Source: Pelagibius sp040217155
GTDB lineage: Bacteria; Pseudomonadota; Alphaproteobacteria; Kiloniellales; Kiloniellaceae
Reading direction: 5' to 3'
DNA: 64,000 nt
NCBI GenBank assembly: GCA_040217155.1
Contig: JAVJNS010000009.1
Coordinates: 1-64,000, forward strand
Position numbers and translations under genes: made by a program. This document shows positions 50,772 through 62,003 of this stretch, piece after piece. A model generated the notes under the pieces. That model searched no databases, had not been told where the DNA came from, and worked only from the letters and a program-made list of their open reading frames with translations. Within the stretch, counting starts at the first letter, position 1. Every line of letters begins with the position of its first letter.

Positions 50772-51212
50772 ATGACCGGCCGTGAAATCCTGCCGCCCAA
50801 AGCGCTGGGCGACCCAAAAGTCACCGATCCACGCGCCATGCGGCGCAACGAAGCCCAGGTGGAACGCGGATTCTGGCGCAAGTTGAGGCGCAACCTGGGC
50901 CGCGTTCCTTTCTTGGAAGAGGCGGTCAGTGCCTACTACTGCGCCTTCGATCCGCGCACGCCGCGCCCGGTGAAGGCCATGCTGCTCGCCGCCCTGGCTT
51001 ATTTCGTGGTGCCCAGCGACGTGATTCCGGATTTTGTCGCCGGGCTTGGGTTCACCGACGATGCCACCGTGCTCTTCGCAACTCTGCGGCTCGTCACCGG
51101 CCACATCAACGAGCAGCACCGCGCCGCCGCCCGCCGCCGGCTGGCAGCCCTTGGCCTGCTGCCGCCAAGCCCGCCTGAATCGCCGTCGAGCGAGACCATC
51201 GACGGTGGCTGA
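50772..51212 (+). CDS. DUF1232 (YkvA-like) membrane protein
   Basis: The 146-residue product has the DUF1232 core (VKAMLLAALAYFVVPSDVIPDFVAGLGFTDDATVLFATLRLV), a short hydrophobic segment found in YkvA. The frame extends upstream to 50658, but that part overlaps the divergent Rieske gene, so ATG 50772 is used. The stop overlaps the GTG start of the DUF3429 gene, so the two are coupled. The function is unknown. Confidence 0.85.
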   Translation: MTGREILPPKALGDPKVTDPRAMRRNEAQVERGFWRKLRRNLGRVPFLEEAVSAYYCAFDPRTPRPVKAMLLAALAYFVVPSDVIPDFVAGLGFTDDATVLFATLRLVTGHINEQHRAAARRRLAALGLLPPSPPESPSSETIDGG

Positions 51213-51684
51213 GCCAAAGCCGCAAATCCGCCTCGCCCAGGTTCCCCGCCCCGCCCTGATCCTTGGCTGCATCGGTCTCCTGCCGTTCCTCTTCGGCACC
51301 CTTGGCGCCTGGGCCAGCGACTATCCCGACTTCATCCTCTTCATCAACCTGCAAATGGCCTATGCCGCCATTGTCCTGTCATTTCTCAGCGCGGTGCATT
51401 GGGGTCTCGCCATGGCACAGGGAGAAGCGGCCGACTGGCGCCGTCTCGGACTGCCGATGCTACCGGCGTTGTCCGGGTGGCTGGCTTTGATGGTCCCCAA
51501 TGGATTGGGCCTGCTGCTGTTGGCTCTGGGCTTTGTCGGCATCTTCTTCATCGACCTGCGCAGCATCGCCGCCGGCCAGGCACCGTCCTGGTACAAGACG
51601 CTGCGGAAACCTCTGACCGCGATTGTTCTGACCTGCCTGGCTGCAACCTATGGCGCCCTGGCCGCCAACCTCACTTATGCATAG
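51205..51684 (+). CDS. DUF3429 membrane protein
   Basis: The 159-residue protein has about five hydrophobic segments with ALILGCIGLLPFLFGTLGAW, LSAVHWGLAMAQ and FFIDLRSIAAGQAPSWYKTLRKPLTAIVL, matching DUF3429, a poorly characterised membrane family. The GTG at 51205 overlaps the previous stop. The function is unknown. Confidence 0.85.
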   Translation: MAEPKPQIRLAQVPRPALILGCIGLLPFLFGTLGAWASDYPDFILFINLQMAYAAIVLSFLSAVHWGLAMAQGEAADWRRLGLPMLPALSGWLALMVPNGLGLLLLALGFVGIFFIDLRSIAAGQAPSWYKTLRKPLTAIVLTCLAATYGALAANLTYA

Positions 51685-51692
51685 CGGATCCG

Positions 51693-52655
51693 CTACGCCA
51701 CCGGCGGCGGCGCGGTGACGCGCCTGCCCGTCCGTGCGGCCTGCGGCGTCAATTGGGCGGCCTCACGACGGGCGATGTAGAAGGTCGAGCCGACGATCAC
51801 CGCCGCCCCGACCAGTCCCCAGAGCCCCGGCAACTCGCCGAAGACGGCAAAGCCGATGAGGCCCGCCAAAATCAGCTTCAAATAGTCGAAGGGCGCGACG
51901 AAGCTGGCCTCACCGGCGCGGTAGGCGCGGATGATCATGGCCTGGGAGGCGATCCCGAGACTGCCGACTCCTATCAACAGCAGCCACTGCTCCAAGCTCG
52001 GCGGGCGCCAGTAGACCATCGCCGGCAGCAGGGTAATGGCCAGCGACATTAGGCAGAAGTACGTCAGCATGGTGACGTGGCTTTCGTCCCGGGGCAGGAC
52101 CTTCACTATGGTCACGGCAATGGCGATGCCCAGGACCGAGACGAGAGCCATGAGGGCCGCCGGGTCGAAGGCCGTGGCGCCGGGCCGCACCATGATGAGC
52201 ACGCCGATGAAGCCGACCGCGGTGGCCAGCCAACGCCGCCAACGCACCGCTTCGCCCAGCACGACCGCCGCCAGCACGACGACAAACAGCGGCAGGGTGA
52301 AGCTGAGGGCGGTGAAATCGGCCAGAGGCAGATGGCCGACGGCATAGAACCCGAAGACCATGGCCGCACTGCCGGCAAAGGCGCGAATGATCTGCAGGCG
52401 GGGATGACCGGTGCGCAGCACACCTGGACCGGCGCGGAACATAAAGGGCAGCAGCACAACGAATGAAAAGAGCGCCCGGGCGAAAGCGACCTGAAAGGCG
52501 TCGAGCCCACCGCCGACCAAAGTCTTCACCATCGCCGAGTTGGCCGTGAAGCCGAGGCTGGCGGCAATCATCCAAAAAGCCCCGCGGTGATTGGCCGAAA
52601 GTCCCAGCCAGCCACCCGAGACCCGAACGGCCAATCTGCCGCGTGCGCGGGTCAC
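51693..52655 (-). CDS. EamA/DMT family transporter
   Basis: The 320-residue protein has ten membrane helices in two EamA repeats (GAFWMIAASLGFTANSAMVKTL in the first; LEQWLLLIGVGSLGIASQAMIIRAYRAGEASFVAPFDYLKLILAGLIGFAVFGELPGLWGLVGAAVIVG in the second). EamA proteins export metabolites or take up nucleotide sugars; the substrate is unknown. The GTG start overlaps the upstream EamA stop (GTGA). The pair are likely paralogues. Confidence 0.9.
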   Translation of the reverse strand: MTRARGRLAVRVSGGWLGLSANHRGAFWMIAASLGFTANSAMVKTLVGGGLDAFQVAFARALFSFVVLLPFMFRAGPGVLRTGHPRLQIIRAFAGSAAMVFGFYAVGHLPLADFTALSFTLPLFVVVLAAVVLGEAVRWRRWLATAVGFIGVLIMVRPGATAFDPAALMALVSVLGIAIAVTIVKVLPRDESHVTMLTYFCLMSLAITLLPAMVYWRPPSLEQWLLLIGVGSLGIASQAMIIRAYRAGEASFVAPFDYLKLILAGLIGFAVFGELPGLWGLVGAAVIVGSTFYIARREAAQLTPQAARTGRRVTAPPPVA

Positions 52656-53626
52656 GGTCGGCTTTGCGCAGACTCGGCGCCGGCCCGCAGCGTCGGGCGC
52701 TCGCGTGCCACCTTGGCTTCGCGCTGGGCAATATAGATCGCGGCGGCGGCGATGACCGCGGCACCGACCCAGGTCCAGACATCGGGCAGTTCACTGAAAA
52801 GCACGAAGCCGACGATGGCGACGAAGGGCAGCCGGGCGTAATCGAAAGGCATGATCGCCGAGGCGTCAGCCAGGGCAAAAGCGCGGGTGAAGGAAATATG
52901 CGCCAGGACGGCGCAGAGGCCGATGAAAAGGCCGAGGCCGAGCTCCGCCGGACTCAGCCAGCGCCACACGAAAACCGCGGGCAGCAGCGACAGCGGGGTC
53001 AGCAGCAGATTCATGTAAAGCACGACCGCTGCGGGCGCTTCGGTTCCCGACAGCGACTTCACAATCAGTACGGAGACCGCCATGAAACAGGCGGCGACGA
53101 TCGGCAGGGTCATCAACGGGGTGAATTCGACGAAGCCCGGCCGCAGGATGATCAGCACACCGAGAAAGCCAACGGCGGTGGCGGTCCAGCGCCGGGCGCG
53201 CACGACCTCGCCCAGAAAGATCGCGGCCCCGGCGGTGGCGAAGAGCGGCACGGTGAAATTCAGCGCCACGGCCTCGGCCAGCGGCAAGTAGGCGACGGCG
53301 GAAAACCAGCAGAGCATGGCCAGAAGGCCTACGCCGGCGCGCCAGAAATGCACCTTCAGACGCTCGGTCTTCAGGACGCCCAATCCTTGCCTCGCCAACC
53401 AGGGCAGCATCAGGCCGAGGGCAAAAAAATTGCGCAGGAAGGCAATCTGGAAGGGATGCATGCCGCCGGCACCGCCGGAAGCGACGCCGTCGCCCAGCAA
53501 CCGGATGGCTCCGTTCATCATGGCAAAGAGGAAGGCAGCCGCGATCATGTAGAGCGCGCCCTGCAGCGGCGCTGAGAGGCTGGACCCACGGGTCAGAAGG
53601 GATCTGTTTACCGGCATTCGGGCCAT
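52652..53626 (-). CDS. EamA/DMT family transporter
   Basis: The 324-residue ten-helix protein shares the same organisation as its downstream neighbour (GALYMIAAAFLFAMMNGAIRLL; ALADASAIMPFDYARLPFVAIVGFVLFSELPDVWTWVGAAVIAAAAIYIA). The stop overlaps the next start by four bases. Tandem EamA genes could form a heteromeric transporter or be a duplication. A later start (53617) is possible. Confidence 0.9.
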   Translation of the reverse strand: MARMPVNRSLLTRGSSLSAPLQGALYMIAAAFLFAMMNGAIRLLGDGVASGGAGGMHPFQIAFLRNFFALGLMLPWLARQGLGVLKTERLKVHFWRAGVGLLAMLCWFSAVAYLPLAEAVALNFTVPLFATAGAAIFLGEVVRARRWTATAVGFLGVLIILRPGFVEFTPLMTLPIVAACFMAVSVLIVKSLSGTEAPAAVVLYMNLLLTPLSLLPAVFVWRWLSPAELGLGLFIGLCAVLAHISFTRAFALADASAIMPFDYARLPFVAIVGFVLFSELPDVWTWVGAAVIAAAAIYIAQREAKVARERPTLRAGAESAQSRP

Positions 53627-53825
53627 AGTCTATGGGTCCGCTATGCACTTAGCCACCCCCGCCGCTGCAGGCCTGCCATGCGGCAAAGGACTCCCGGCCG
53701 TGCCGATGTCTCACTCCCGGCGGCCGGACTTGCATTCCTCGGCCAGCCCGGCATAACAAAAGGTGCCGATAAACGCCAAGGCTTGGCAGCACGCAAGAGG
53801 CTGGCAGCCACTATGGGAGAGCAGG

Positions 53826-55778
<1,953 letters not shown>

Positions 55779-56153
55779 GGCCAGGGTCGAAGCGGCGGCC
55801 ACAGCGCCGCCATCGCTTAATCGGACAGCGGCCGGTCCCCGGATCGGCCTCCCGTCCGGCTGGCGAGGGGCACATGCAGCGCTGCTTAGCCAGCGCGCCA
55901 GCGCGTATGGGCTTGCCTTTGGAGCGCCTGAGACAGCATCTGTCTTAAACGCGACAAATGACTGAAATTATTAAGCTAATGTGAATTTGAGCTATGCCAT
56001 GGCTGCATAGTTCTGTTGTTCAGGGGGCATTTGTCTCCGCCACCCAAAGAGCCTATCTCCTCTGTCAAGAGATTGGGATAACCGGTGGGCCGGGCGCAGC
56101 TTTGGAGAGGCACAAAGTGCTCTGCGGGCCACCACAATAGAGGAGACAGGACC
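55779..56153. other. intergenic region before the DUF1127 gene
   Basis: No gene is seen in 375 bases. It is AT-rich around 55940-56000 (GAAATTATTAAGCTAATG), a likely promoter zone for the following small gene, but I cannot assign a clear -35/-10 pair. Confidence 0.5.
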
Positions 56154-56366
56154 ATGGCCAACATGATCTACACGGCGCGTCCTTACATGCCCGGCCAGGC
56201 GGTCGTGGACCTGGCAGGCCGCACTTTCGTGGCTGCCTACGACTTCGTTGCCGACCTGCGCGACGCGTATGTTGCCGAGCGCAAGATTCAGAAACTGGCT
56301 CAGGCGACCCGTCATCTGGACCGCCGTCTGCTGCGCGACATCGGTCTGGAACATGGCGCCTGCTGA
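56154..56366 (+). CDS. DUF1127 small protein
   Basis: The 70-residue protein ends in the DUF1127 motif (LAQATRHLDRRLLRDIGLEHG), a Arg-rich domain that in alphaproteobacteria is known to bind RNA and act in stress or nutrient control in some members. The ATG follows AGGAGACAGGACC. It has its own promoter region and terminator. Confidence 0.9.
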   Translation: MANMIYTARPYMPGQAVVDLAGRTFVAAYDFVADLRDAYVAERKIQKLAQATRHLDRRLLRDIGLEHGAC

Positions 56367-56410
56367 ATCATCGACGGCCCTTCACAAAGAAGGCCGGGCG
56401 ATCAAATACT

Positions 56411-56439
56411 AAAGGGCGGCTCGCTTCGAGCCGCCCTTT
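56411..56439. terminator. bidirectional terminator after the DUF1127 gene
   Basis: Perfect 13-base arms AAAGGGCGGCTCG and CGAGCCGCCCTTT enclose CTT, followed by GCTTTT. It lies between the DUF1127 gene and the convergent methyltransferase gene and can serve both. Confidence 0.9.
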
Positions 56440-56468
56440 GCTTTTCCGTGCCTGGAAGCAAAACGCGC

Positions 56469-57701
56469 CTAGACATCGTAGCGGATCAGCAGGTGATTGA
56501 GGCCGCAGAGGACTTGATAGAGTTGATCGAACTGGGCCTTGAAGTGATCCCAGTCCTGGCGCGGGTCCAGCCCCTGCAGCGTCGCCTGGATCTCCCCCAG
56601 GGGCGTGCGGCCGTCAATCCAAGGCAGTATCGCGGTGGCGAGGCGCGGTAGCGGAAACTTCAACGCCAGACCGTCAAACTCTCCTTTCAAGACCAGATCG
56701 CGCTGCACCGCCTTGGCGAGCTGTGCGCCATCGAGCAGCCGCAGACAGGGAATCGCTTCCGGCCCGTCGGGCCAGGCCAGAGTATCGGTCGCCGGCCGCT
56801 TTGAGACGTAGAAGACGTGGGTCTTCAGATTGCCCGCCAGCTTCTCGGCAAGGGCGGCACGCCCTTCAGTTGGCAGATTGCCGACCTGGCGCAGCAGCAC
56901 CGGATCTTTCAAGTAGGTCGCCGGATCATAGCGCAGCGGCTCAATGAAAGAGATCAGGTTGAGCCCGCAGGCGTGGACCAGTTCAGCGATCTCCTCCACC
57001 GTGTAGGACCGATCCTGGCTGTGCAGCAGCAGGTCCACCAGTTCCGCGTCGCTGCCGGTGTGGTCTCGCAGAATGGGGTTGCGCGCGAAGAGATTGGTCG
57101 CCGGCAGATGAGCCAGCAGGCGGCGGGCGTAACTGACCTGCTCGGCGAGAGGGCGGTCGCCGACCAACTGCCGCAGGCCATCCTGCAGCGGATAGACACC
57201 GCTGCGCCCGTGGGTGCCGTAGACCATAAGGCCCATGCCGCCGTGCGGGGCCAGCGCCCCGGTCAAGGCCGCGAGGCCCTCCCCAGGCGCTGCCAGGTGG
57301 TGAAGGACGCCGCAGCAGTCGATGTAATCGAAACACCCGAGGTTGAGGTTCGGCAGGTCAAGCAGGGAGCCGGTAACGAACTGGATGTTGGACAGTCTGC
57401 GGGCGGCGGCGCGCGCCTCGGCGATATCGCGTGAGGCTTGCGAAAGATCGAGGTAGACCACCTCTCCCGCAGAGCCCGCGTCGGCCAGCTGCTGAGCCAG
57501 CATGATGGTTGCGTCGCCGGTGCCGCCGCCGGCCACCAGGGCGCGGAACGGCTTGGAGAAGTCGCGCCGGCCGCCAAAGAGGTAGTGGTTGATCTCCAGC
57601 AGGTTGCTGGGCGAGCCGGCCACCAGGCGCTTGGTTTCCTCGGCGGGATCGCGCGACGGATAGGGATAAGCTTCGTACTGATCGCGAACGTCGTCGCCCA
57701 T
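56469..57701 (-). CDS. class I SAM-dependent methyltransferase
   Basis: The 410-residue protein starts VRDQYEAYPYPSRDPAEE, has a SAM-binding FRALVAGGGTGDATIMLAQQLADAG, a second motif EVVYLDLSQASRDIAEARA, and HHLAAPGEGL. The C-terminal ~170 residues form a different domain with a winged-helix-like end. The substrate is unknown. It follows the quinone oxidoreductase by 80 bases on the same strand. Confidence 0.85.
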   Translation of the reverse strand: MGDDVRDQYEAYPYPSRDPAEETKRLVAGSPSNLLEINHYLFGGRRDFSKPFRALVAGGGTGDATIMLAQQLADAGSAGEVVYLDLSQASRDIAEARAAARRLSNIQFVTGSLLDLPNLNLGCFDYIDCCGVLHHLAAPGEGLAALTGALAPHGGMGLMVYGTHGRSGVYPLQDGLRQLVGDRPLAEQVSYARRLLAHLPATNLFARNPILRDHTGSDAELVDLLLHSQDRSYTVEEIAELVHACGLNLISFIEPLRYDPATYLKDPVLLRQVGNLPTEGRAALAEKLAGNLKTHVFYVSKRPATDTLAWPDGPEAIPCLRLLDGAQLAKAVQRDLVLKGEFDGLALKFPLPRLATAILPWIDGRTPLGEIQATLQGLDPRQDWDHFKAQFDQLYQVLCGLNHLLIRYDV

Positions 57702-57781
57702 GTCTCGGTCGCTTGCGGAAAGGGATGATGTCGCACCGGCGCGCGGCCAGGCTGAAGCGGCAGTGAAATACTAGAGCATGA

Positions 57782-58771
57782 TCAGGTGGTCAGGACCACC
57801 TTGCCGGTCGATCGCCGTTCGAGAAGCAATGCCATAGCCTCCGCGGCCCGGCTAAGGTCAAGCTTATGTGATACATGTGGCTTTAGGCGGCCGGCCTCGA
57901 TCCAGGCGAACAACTCGCGGAATTCATCCACCAGACGTTCCGGCGCGTGTTTGCGGTAGGAACCCCAGTAGACGCCCATCACGGCCACGTTCTTCACCAA
58001 CAGAAGGTTGGCCGGGATCTGCGGGACCCGGCCGGCGGCAAAGCCGATGACCAGCAGACGCCCGGACCAGGCGATACAGCGCAGCGAGGCGTCGAAGACG
58101 TCGCCCCCTACAGGATCGAAGATCACATCGGCGCCCTTGCCGGCGGTGATCGCCTTTACCCGCTCGCGGATGTCCTCGCGGCGGTAATCGACCAGGTGAT
58201 CGGCGCCGTGCGCCTCGGCGACGGCCAGCTTGTCCGGCCCGCCGGCAGTGGCGATCACCGTGGCGCCGAGGGCCTTGCCGATTTCCACCGCCGCCAGGCC
58301 GACGCCGCCCGCCGCGCCATGCACCAGCAGCACCTCGCCCGGCTGCAGATCGGCGTGCCAGCGCAGCGCCCCGTGCGCGGTGCCGTAGGTGATCGGAAAT
58401 CCGGCGGCCTCGGCCCAGCCGAAACGTTCCGGGCCGAGCCTGTCGGGAATCGCGTAAACGTCCCCGGCGCGGGCCAGCGCCGCTTCGGCATAGCCGCCCC
58501 AGTCGGTCAATGCCATGACTCGCCGGCCCACCTCCAGGCCGCTGACGCCGGCGCCCAGGGCCCGCACGGTTCCCGCGATTTCGAGGCCGGGTGAAAAGGG
58601 AAAATCCGGTTTTTCCTGATACTTCCCGGCAATCATCAAGGTATCGGCGAAGTTGACCCCGGCGGCGGCCACGTCGATCAGCACCTCGCCGCGCGCCGGT
58701 GCCGGCAGTGGCCTGTCCGCTACTTTCAAACCCTCGGGACCGCCCCAGGCATGGCAAAGCACGGCTCGCAT
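57782..58771 (-). CDS. NADPH:quinone oxidoreductase-like zinc-free MDR protein
   Basis: The 329-residue protein is a medium-chain dehydrogenase with AAGVNFADTLMIAGKYQEKPDFPFSPGLEIAGTV, LVHGAAGGVGLAAVEIGKALGATVIATA (NADPH fold) and DVIFDPVGGDVFDASLRC. It lacks the structural zinc cysteines, like quinone oxidoreductases. The gene follows the asparaginase gene after 13 bases; both are probably one transcript. Confidence 0.93.
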   Translation of the reverse strand: MRAVLCHAWGGPEGLKVADRPLPAPARGEVLIDVAAAGVNFADTLMIAGKYQEKPDFPFSPGLEIAGTVRALGAGVSGLEVGRRVMALTDWGGYAEAALARAGDVYAIPDRLGPERFGWAEAAGFPITYGTAHGALRWHADLQPGEVLLVHGAAGGVGLAAVEIGKALGATVIATAGGPDKLAVAEAHGADHLVDYRREDIRERVKAITAGKGADVIFDPVGGDVFDASLRCIAWSGRLLVIGFAAGRVPQIPANLLLVKNVAVMGVYWGSYRKHAPERLVDEFRELFAWIEAGRLKPHVSHKLDLSRAAEAMALLLERRSTGKVVLTT

Positions 58772-58784
58772 CGGACCTCGGACC

Positions 58785-59831
58785 TCAGAAGGGAAGATCT
58801 GCGGCGGGCCGGATCTCGCCCACGGGCAGCCCGGCCCGGTTCAGGACCGGCGCGGTGGAGAGGCCGCCCAAGGCTGCGGACTGGTCGTCGTTGAGGATAT
58901 TGAAGTGCCGGAGCAAGCGGCCCATGAGAACCTCGGCGGCGCGGCCGGCGCCGTCGTCCACCTTGATGGCCACGCCGAGGCCCAGCTCGGGCAGGGCGGC
59001 GCAGTAAACCCCCTCGGCACCGGTCTTGATCAGCGCCCTGTCTCCCGTCAACTCCATCACCCTGGTGTCGAAGCGCCCGCTGCCGGCCACCATGAAGGGA
59101 TGCGCCGCCACCGCCCGACGGATCTCCGCGCAGGCCGCCTGGCGATCTTCCGGCTGGTCCGCCGGATTGCCGAGCCGCGCCATGGCCAGCGCCATGTTGC
59201 CGAGCGGAATGCCGATTACCGGGATGCCGCAGCCGTCGATACCGCGCGGCGCGGCGCCGAGGTCCAGCCCCGTCATGGCCTCCAGGACACCGAGGATGCG
59301 CTGCTGCACCGGGTGCTCGTAGTTCACGTAACCCCTGGTCGGCGCGCCGAGATGCCGCGCCAGGGTCAGAAAGCCGCTGTGCTTGCCGGAACAGTTGTTG
59401 TGTGCCGCCGTCGCCGCCCCACCGGAGGCCAGCAGTTCGATCAGGGCCGGCTCGAAACCGGGCAGCTGTGGACCGCACTCCAGGTCGCCGACGGAGAGGC
59501 CAAGGCGCGCCAGCCAGGCCGTTACCGTCCCGACGTGGCGCTTTTCGCCGCTGTGGCTGGCGCAGGCCAAGGCCAACTCGGCGTCGGTGACCTGAAAGGC
59601 CGCGGCCGCGCCGGTCTCCACCAGGGCCATGGCTTGCAGCGACTTGATCGCCGAGCGCGCATAGACCGGGCGCTCGTAGTCGCCGACCGAGAGCACCAGC
59701 TTGCCGTCGGTATCGGCTACGGCGACGGCGGCGCGGTGGCGGCTTTCGACCTGGTCGCCGCGCGTCACCTCGACCAGCAGCGGGTCGGCCGCGGAGACGT
59801 CGTGAAGTTTCGGTAGATTGTCTGGAGCCAT
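58785..59831 (-). CDS. asparaginase (R. etli AnsA-type)
   Basis: The 348-residue protein matches the thermolabile Rhizobium-type asparaginase II family, unrelated to the E. coli type: VGDYERPVYARSAIKSLQAM, LACASHSGEKRHVGTV, NNCSGKHSGFL and GIDGCGIPV. It hydrolyses L-asparagine to aspartate. It is divergent from the SPOUT methyltransferase, 108 bases away. Confidence 0.93.
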   Translation of the reverse strand: MAPDNLPKLHDVSAADPLLVEVTRGDQVESRHRAAVAVADTDGKLVLSVGDYERPVYARSAIKSLQAMALVETGAAAAFQVTDAELALACASHSGEKRHVGTVTAWLARLGLSVGDLECGPQLPGFEPALIELLASGGAATAAHNNCSGKHSGFLTLARHLGAPTRGYVNYEHPVQQRILGVLEAMTGLDLGAAPRGIDGCGIPVIGIPLGNMALAMARLGNPADQPEDRQAACAEIRRAVAAHPFMVAGSGRFDTRVMELTGDRALIKTGAEGVYCAALPELGLGVAIKVDDGAGRAAEVLMGRLLRHFNILNDDQSAALGGLSTAPVLNRAGLPVGEIRPAADLPF

Positions 59832-59939
59832 GTGTCGGAATTATCTCACTGCGGGACGGTGCCGCGGCCGGTCAATCGGCGCCTGCCGCGGCCGCAAGCA
59901 GCTTGCCTCCGCCGCCCTGGCCATGCAAGTTCTGCCGCC

Positions 59940-60470
59940 ATGCGTGGATACTTCGCCATCGGCGCCGAGCGGATCAGCAAGCCCATGAACCTGGGCAGCC
60001 TGGTGCGCTCCGCCCATGCCTTCGGGGCCAGCTTCTTTTTCACTATCGAGGCCGCTTTCAACGCCCAGGAAGTGAAGCTGTCGGACACCTCCGACGCGGC
60101 CAAGCACCTGCCGCTCTATACTTTCGCATCGCTGGAGGAAATGACGCTGCCGCGCGGCTGCTCCCTGGTCGGCGTCGAACTGGTCGAGGACGCGGTCGAC
60201 CTGCCCTCGTTCTTCCATCCGCAGGCCGCCGCCTATGTGCTGGGCCCCGAGCGCGGCAGCCTGTCGCCGCAGATGCAGGAACGCTGCGATCACCTGGTGA
60301 AGATCCCCACCAGGTTCTGCGTCAATGTCGGTACCGCCGGCGCCATCGTCATGTACGACCGGGTGATCAGCCAGGGCCGCTTCGCCCGCCGGCCGACCAA
60401 TCCGCGCGCCGCGCCGGAGGCCCTGCCCGAGCACGTCTCCGGCGCCCAGGTCATCCGACAGAAGAATTGA
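59940..60470 (+). CDS. SpoU/TrmH family RNA methyltransferase
   Basis: The 176-residue SPOUT enzyme has the three knot motifs: NLGSLVRSAHAFGAS, YVLGPERGSLSPQ and the SAM-binding CVNVGTAGAIVMYDR. It probably methylates a 2'-OH in tRNA or rRNA; the site is unknown. The start is at 59940, beyond an upstream open frame. The N-terminal RNA-binding extension of long TrmH types is absent. Confidence 0.9.
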   Translation: MRGYFAIGAERISKPMNLGSLVRSAHAFGASFFFTIEAAFNAQEVKLSDTSDAAKHLPLYTFASLEEMTLPRGCSLVGVELVEDAVDLPSFFHPQAAAYVLGPERGSLSPQMQERCDHLVKIPTRFCVNVGTAGAIVMYDRVISQGRFARRPTNPRAAPEALPEHVSGAQVIRQKN

Positions 60471-60476
60471 GCGACT

Positions 60477-61151
60477 TCAGAATCTCAAGAAACCGTTGAA
60501 CCAGCGGCCTATGGGTCCGGTAAGCCTCAGTGGCGCGTCCTGATAGACCAGGCACAGACAGCTAGACTCGTCAGCAACGACCGGGCGGTGATCGACACTC
60601 GCATCGCTGATCTGCACGTCGCCGCGTTCGTAGTGAAGGCCCGCGTCGCTGTAGCCACCCTGGAGAACCATCGTGATTTCCAGACCTTGGTGCGTGTGGC
60701 GCGGCACAGCGGTGGATGGCGCCAGGCGCATCAGGCTCACGGGAAACCCCTCGGAAGACCGCGCGCCTCTGGGCTTCAGCTCGGCCGTTTCGATGCCGCG
60801 CAGCAGACGCCGCCACGGCAAGGATTCGACAGCGCTGCCGACATAGTCGTTGAGCGGAAGCGGCAGTCCGTGGGCCGCGGTCGCAGCCGCCTCCGCTGCG
60901 GGCAGCAGCTCGTCCGCATCGATGCGGGCCAGCACCTGCTCAAAAGCTTCCGGCGCCAGCGCCTGCGGCGTAATCGCCGCCAGAAGGGCCCCACCCAAGG
61001 CATCGAATTCCGTCGCCGCTGCCCGGCAGCCGGGACAGAGCGCCAGGTGCGTCGCCACCAGCAGCGCCATTCCTTCCGACAGACTGCCCGCGGCATGGTC
61101 AAGAAGCACTTCCTCGGGCAGGTGGTGCTGAGGCAGAGGGCTGGACGTCAT
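60477..61151 (-). CDS. chrR: ChrR-type zinc anti-sigma factor
   Basis: The 224-residue protein has a zinc anti-sigma motif H35-x3-C39-x2-C42 (THLALCPGC) and a C-terminal cupin (VPRHTHQGLEITMVLQGGYSDAGLHYERGDVQISDASVDHRPVV). This is the layout of Rhodobacter ChrR, which frees RpoE on singlet oxygen. The ATG overlaps the sigma factor stop. The regulatory role follows from context and the R. sphaeroides model. Confidence 0.93.
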   Translation of the reverse strand: MTSSPLPQHHLPEEVLLDHAAGSLSEGMALLVATHLALCPGCRAAATEFDALGGALLAAITPQALAPEAFEQVLARIDADELLPAAEAAATAAHGLPLPLNDYVGSAVESLPWRRLLRGIETAELKPRGARSSEGFPVSLMRLAPSTAVPRHTHQGLEITMVLQGGYSDAGLHYERGDVQISDASVDHRPVVADESSCLCLVYQDAPLRLTGPIGRWFNGFLRF

Positions 61152-61771
61152 GGCCGCCCCCCCGCCATCGCCTTGCGCAAGCGGCCCAGCGCCAAACGCA
61201 GCCGCGACTTCACCGTGCCCAGAGGCAGGTCGGTTTCGACGGCGATCTGGCCGTGCGCCTTGTCTTCAAAATAGGCCATCCTGACCAACTCCGCTTGCGC
61301 CTCCGGCAGGTTGCCGATCGCCACCTTCAAGAGCTCCGACTGCTGGACCATCCCTAAGTTGCTGTCCGGCGGCACCGCGGGCGGCGGCGCCAGGCTCGGA
61401 TCCTCCGGGTCATAGTCCGGCCGGCGCTCCCGGCGCAGCGCGTCGATGCGCTTGTTGCGCGCGATGGTGAAGATCCAGGTGCCGGCCCCGGATTTCGCCG
61501 GGTCGAAAGTGGCCGCCCGGCGCCACACCATGATCATCGATTCCTGTGCCAATTCCTCAGCCTGCGCCGCCCCGGCGCCGCGCTTCATGAGGTAGGCTTT
61601 GATACGAGGCGCAAAATAGACAAACAACTCGGCAAAGGCCGCACGATCCTGCGACCGGCCAACCGCGGTTATCAATTGGCAGAGTCGTGCCGAATCGGGC
61701 AGGCCCTTTTCCTGCTGCGCGGGCCAGGACATCTCAACCGGGCCACGCGACCGCGGTGCCGAAAGCGCCAT
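61148..61771 (-). CDS. rpoE: RpoE-like ECF sigma factor
   Basis: The 207-residue protein has sigma region 2 (FAELFVYFAPRIKAYLMKRGAGAAQAEELAQESMIMVWRRAATFDP) and region 4 (LPEAQAELVRMAYFEDKAHGQIAVETDLPLGTVKSRLRLALGRLRKAM). It overlaps chrR by four bases. It is of the ECF11 type activated by singlet oxygen. A GAGAGAAG site precedes the ATG. An RpoE-type promoter lies just upstream. Confidence 0.94.
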   Translation of the reverse strand: MALSAPRSRGPVEMSWPAQQEKGLPDSARLCQLITAVGRSQDRAAFAELFVYFAPRIKAYLMKRGAGAAQAEELAQESMIMVWRRAATFDPAKSGAGTWIFTIARNKRIDALRRERRPDYDPEDPSLAPPPAVPPDSNLGMVQQSELLKVAIGNLPEAQAELVRMAYFEDKAHGQIAVETDLPLGTVKSRLRLALGRLRKAMAGGRP

Positions 61772-61790
61772 GCAGCGGTGCTTCTCTCAA

Positions 61791-61819
61791 GTTTACGCGC
61801 CGCGCTGCCGACTGGATCA
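61791..61819 (-). promoter_or_regulatory. RpoE-type autoregulatory promoter
   Basis: On the minus strand, TGATCC (61819-61814) and TAAAC (61795-61791) are 18 bases apart. This resembles the TGATC...TAA elements described for R. sphaeroides RpoE (recalled, not checked). The ATG of the sigma gene is about 20 bases further. Confidence 0.6.
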
Positions 61820-61957
61820 CCCTGCCGGCGAAGGGAAACCGGGCCGCCAAGACGGCTGTCCCGCGGTTCAACAGCGCTTTCTCGTCCGTAATCCAGTGGT
61901 GGTGAAGCAATTTCTGGTGTCCTAGCACGCAGGGGTGGCGGCACCGGCCACCAATCC

Positions 61958-61963
61958 TATAAT
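61958..61963 (+). promoter_or_regulatory. -10 box of the ialB gene
   Basis: A perfect TATAAT lies 40 bases before the ATG at 62004. No good -35 is seen, so this is tentative. Confidence 0.4.
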
Positions 61964-62003
61964 ATCCGTCAAGCTCAGGAATAACATTTCATCAGCGCGG
62001 ATC

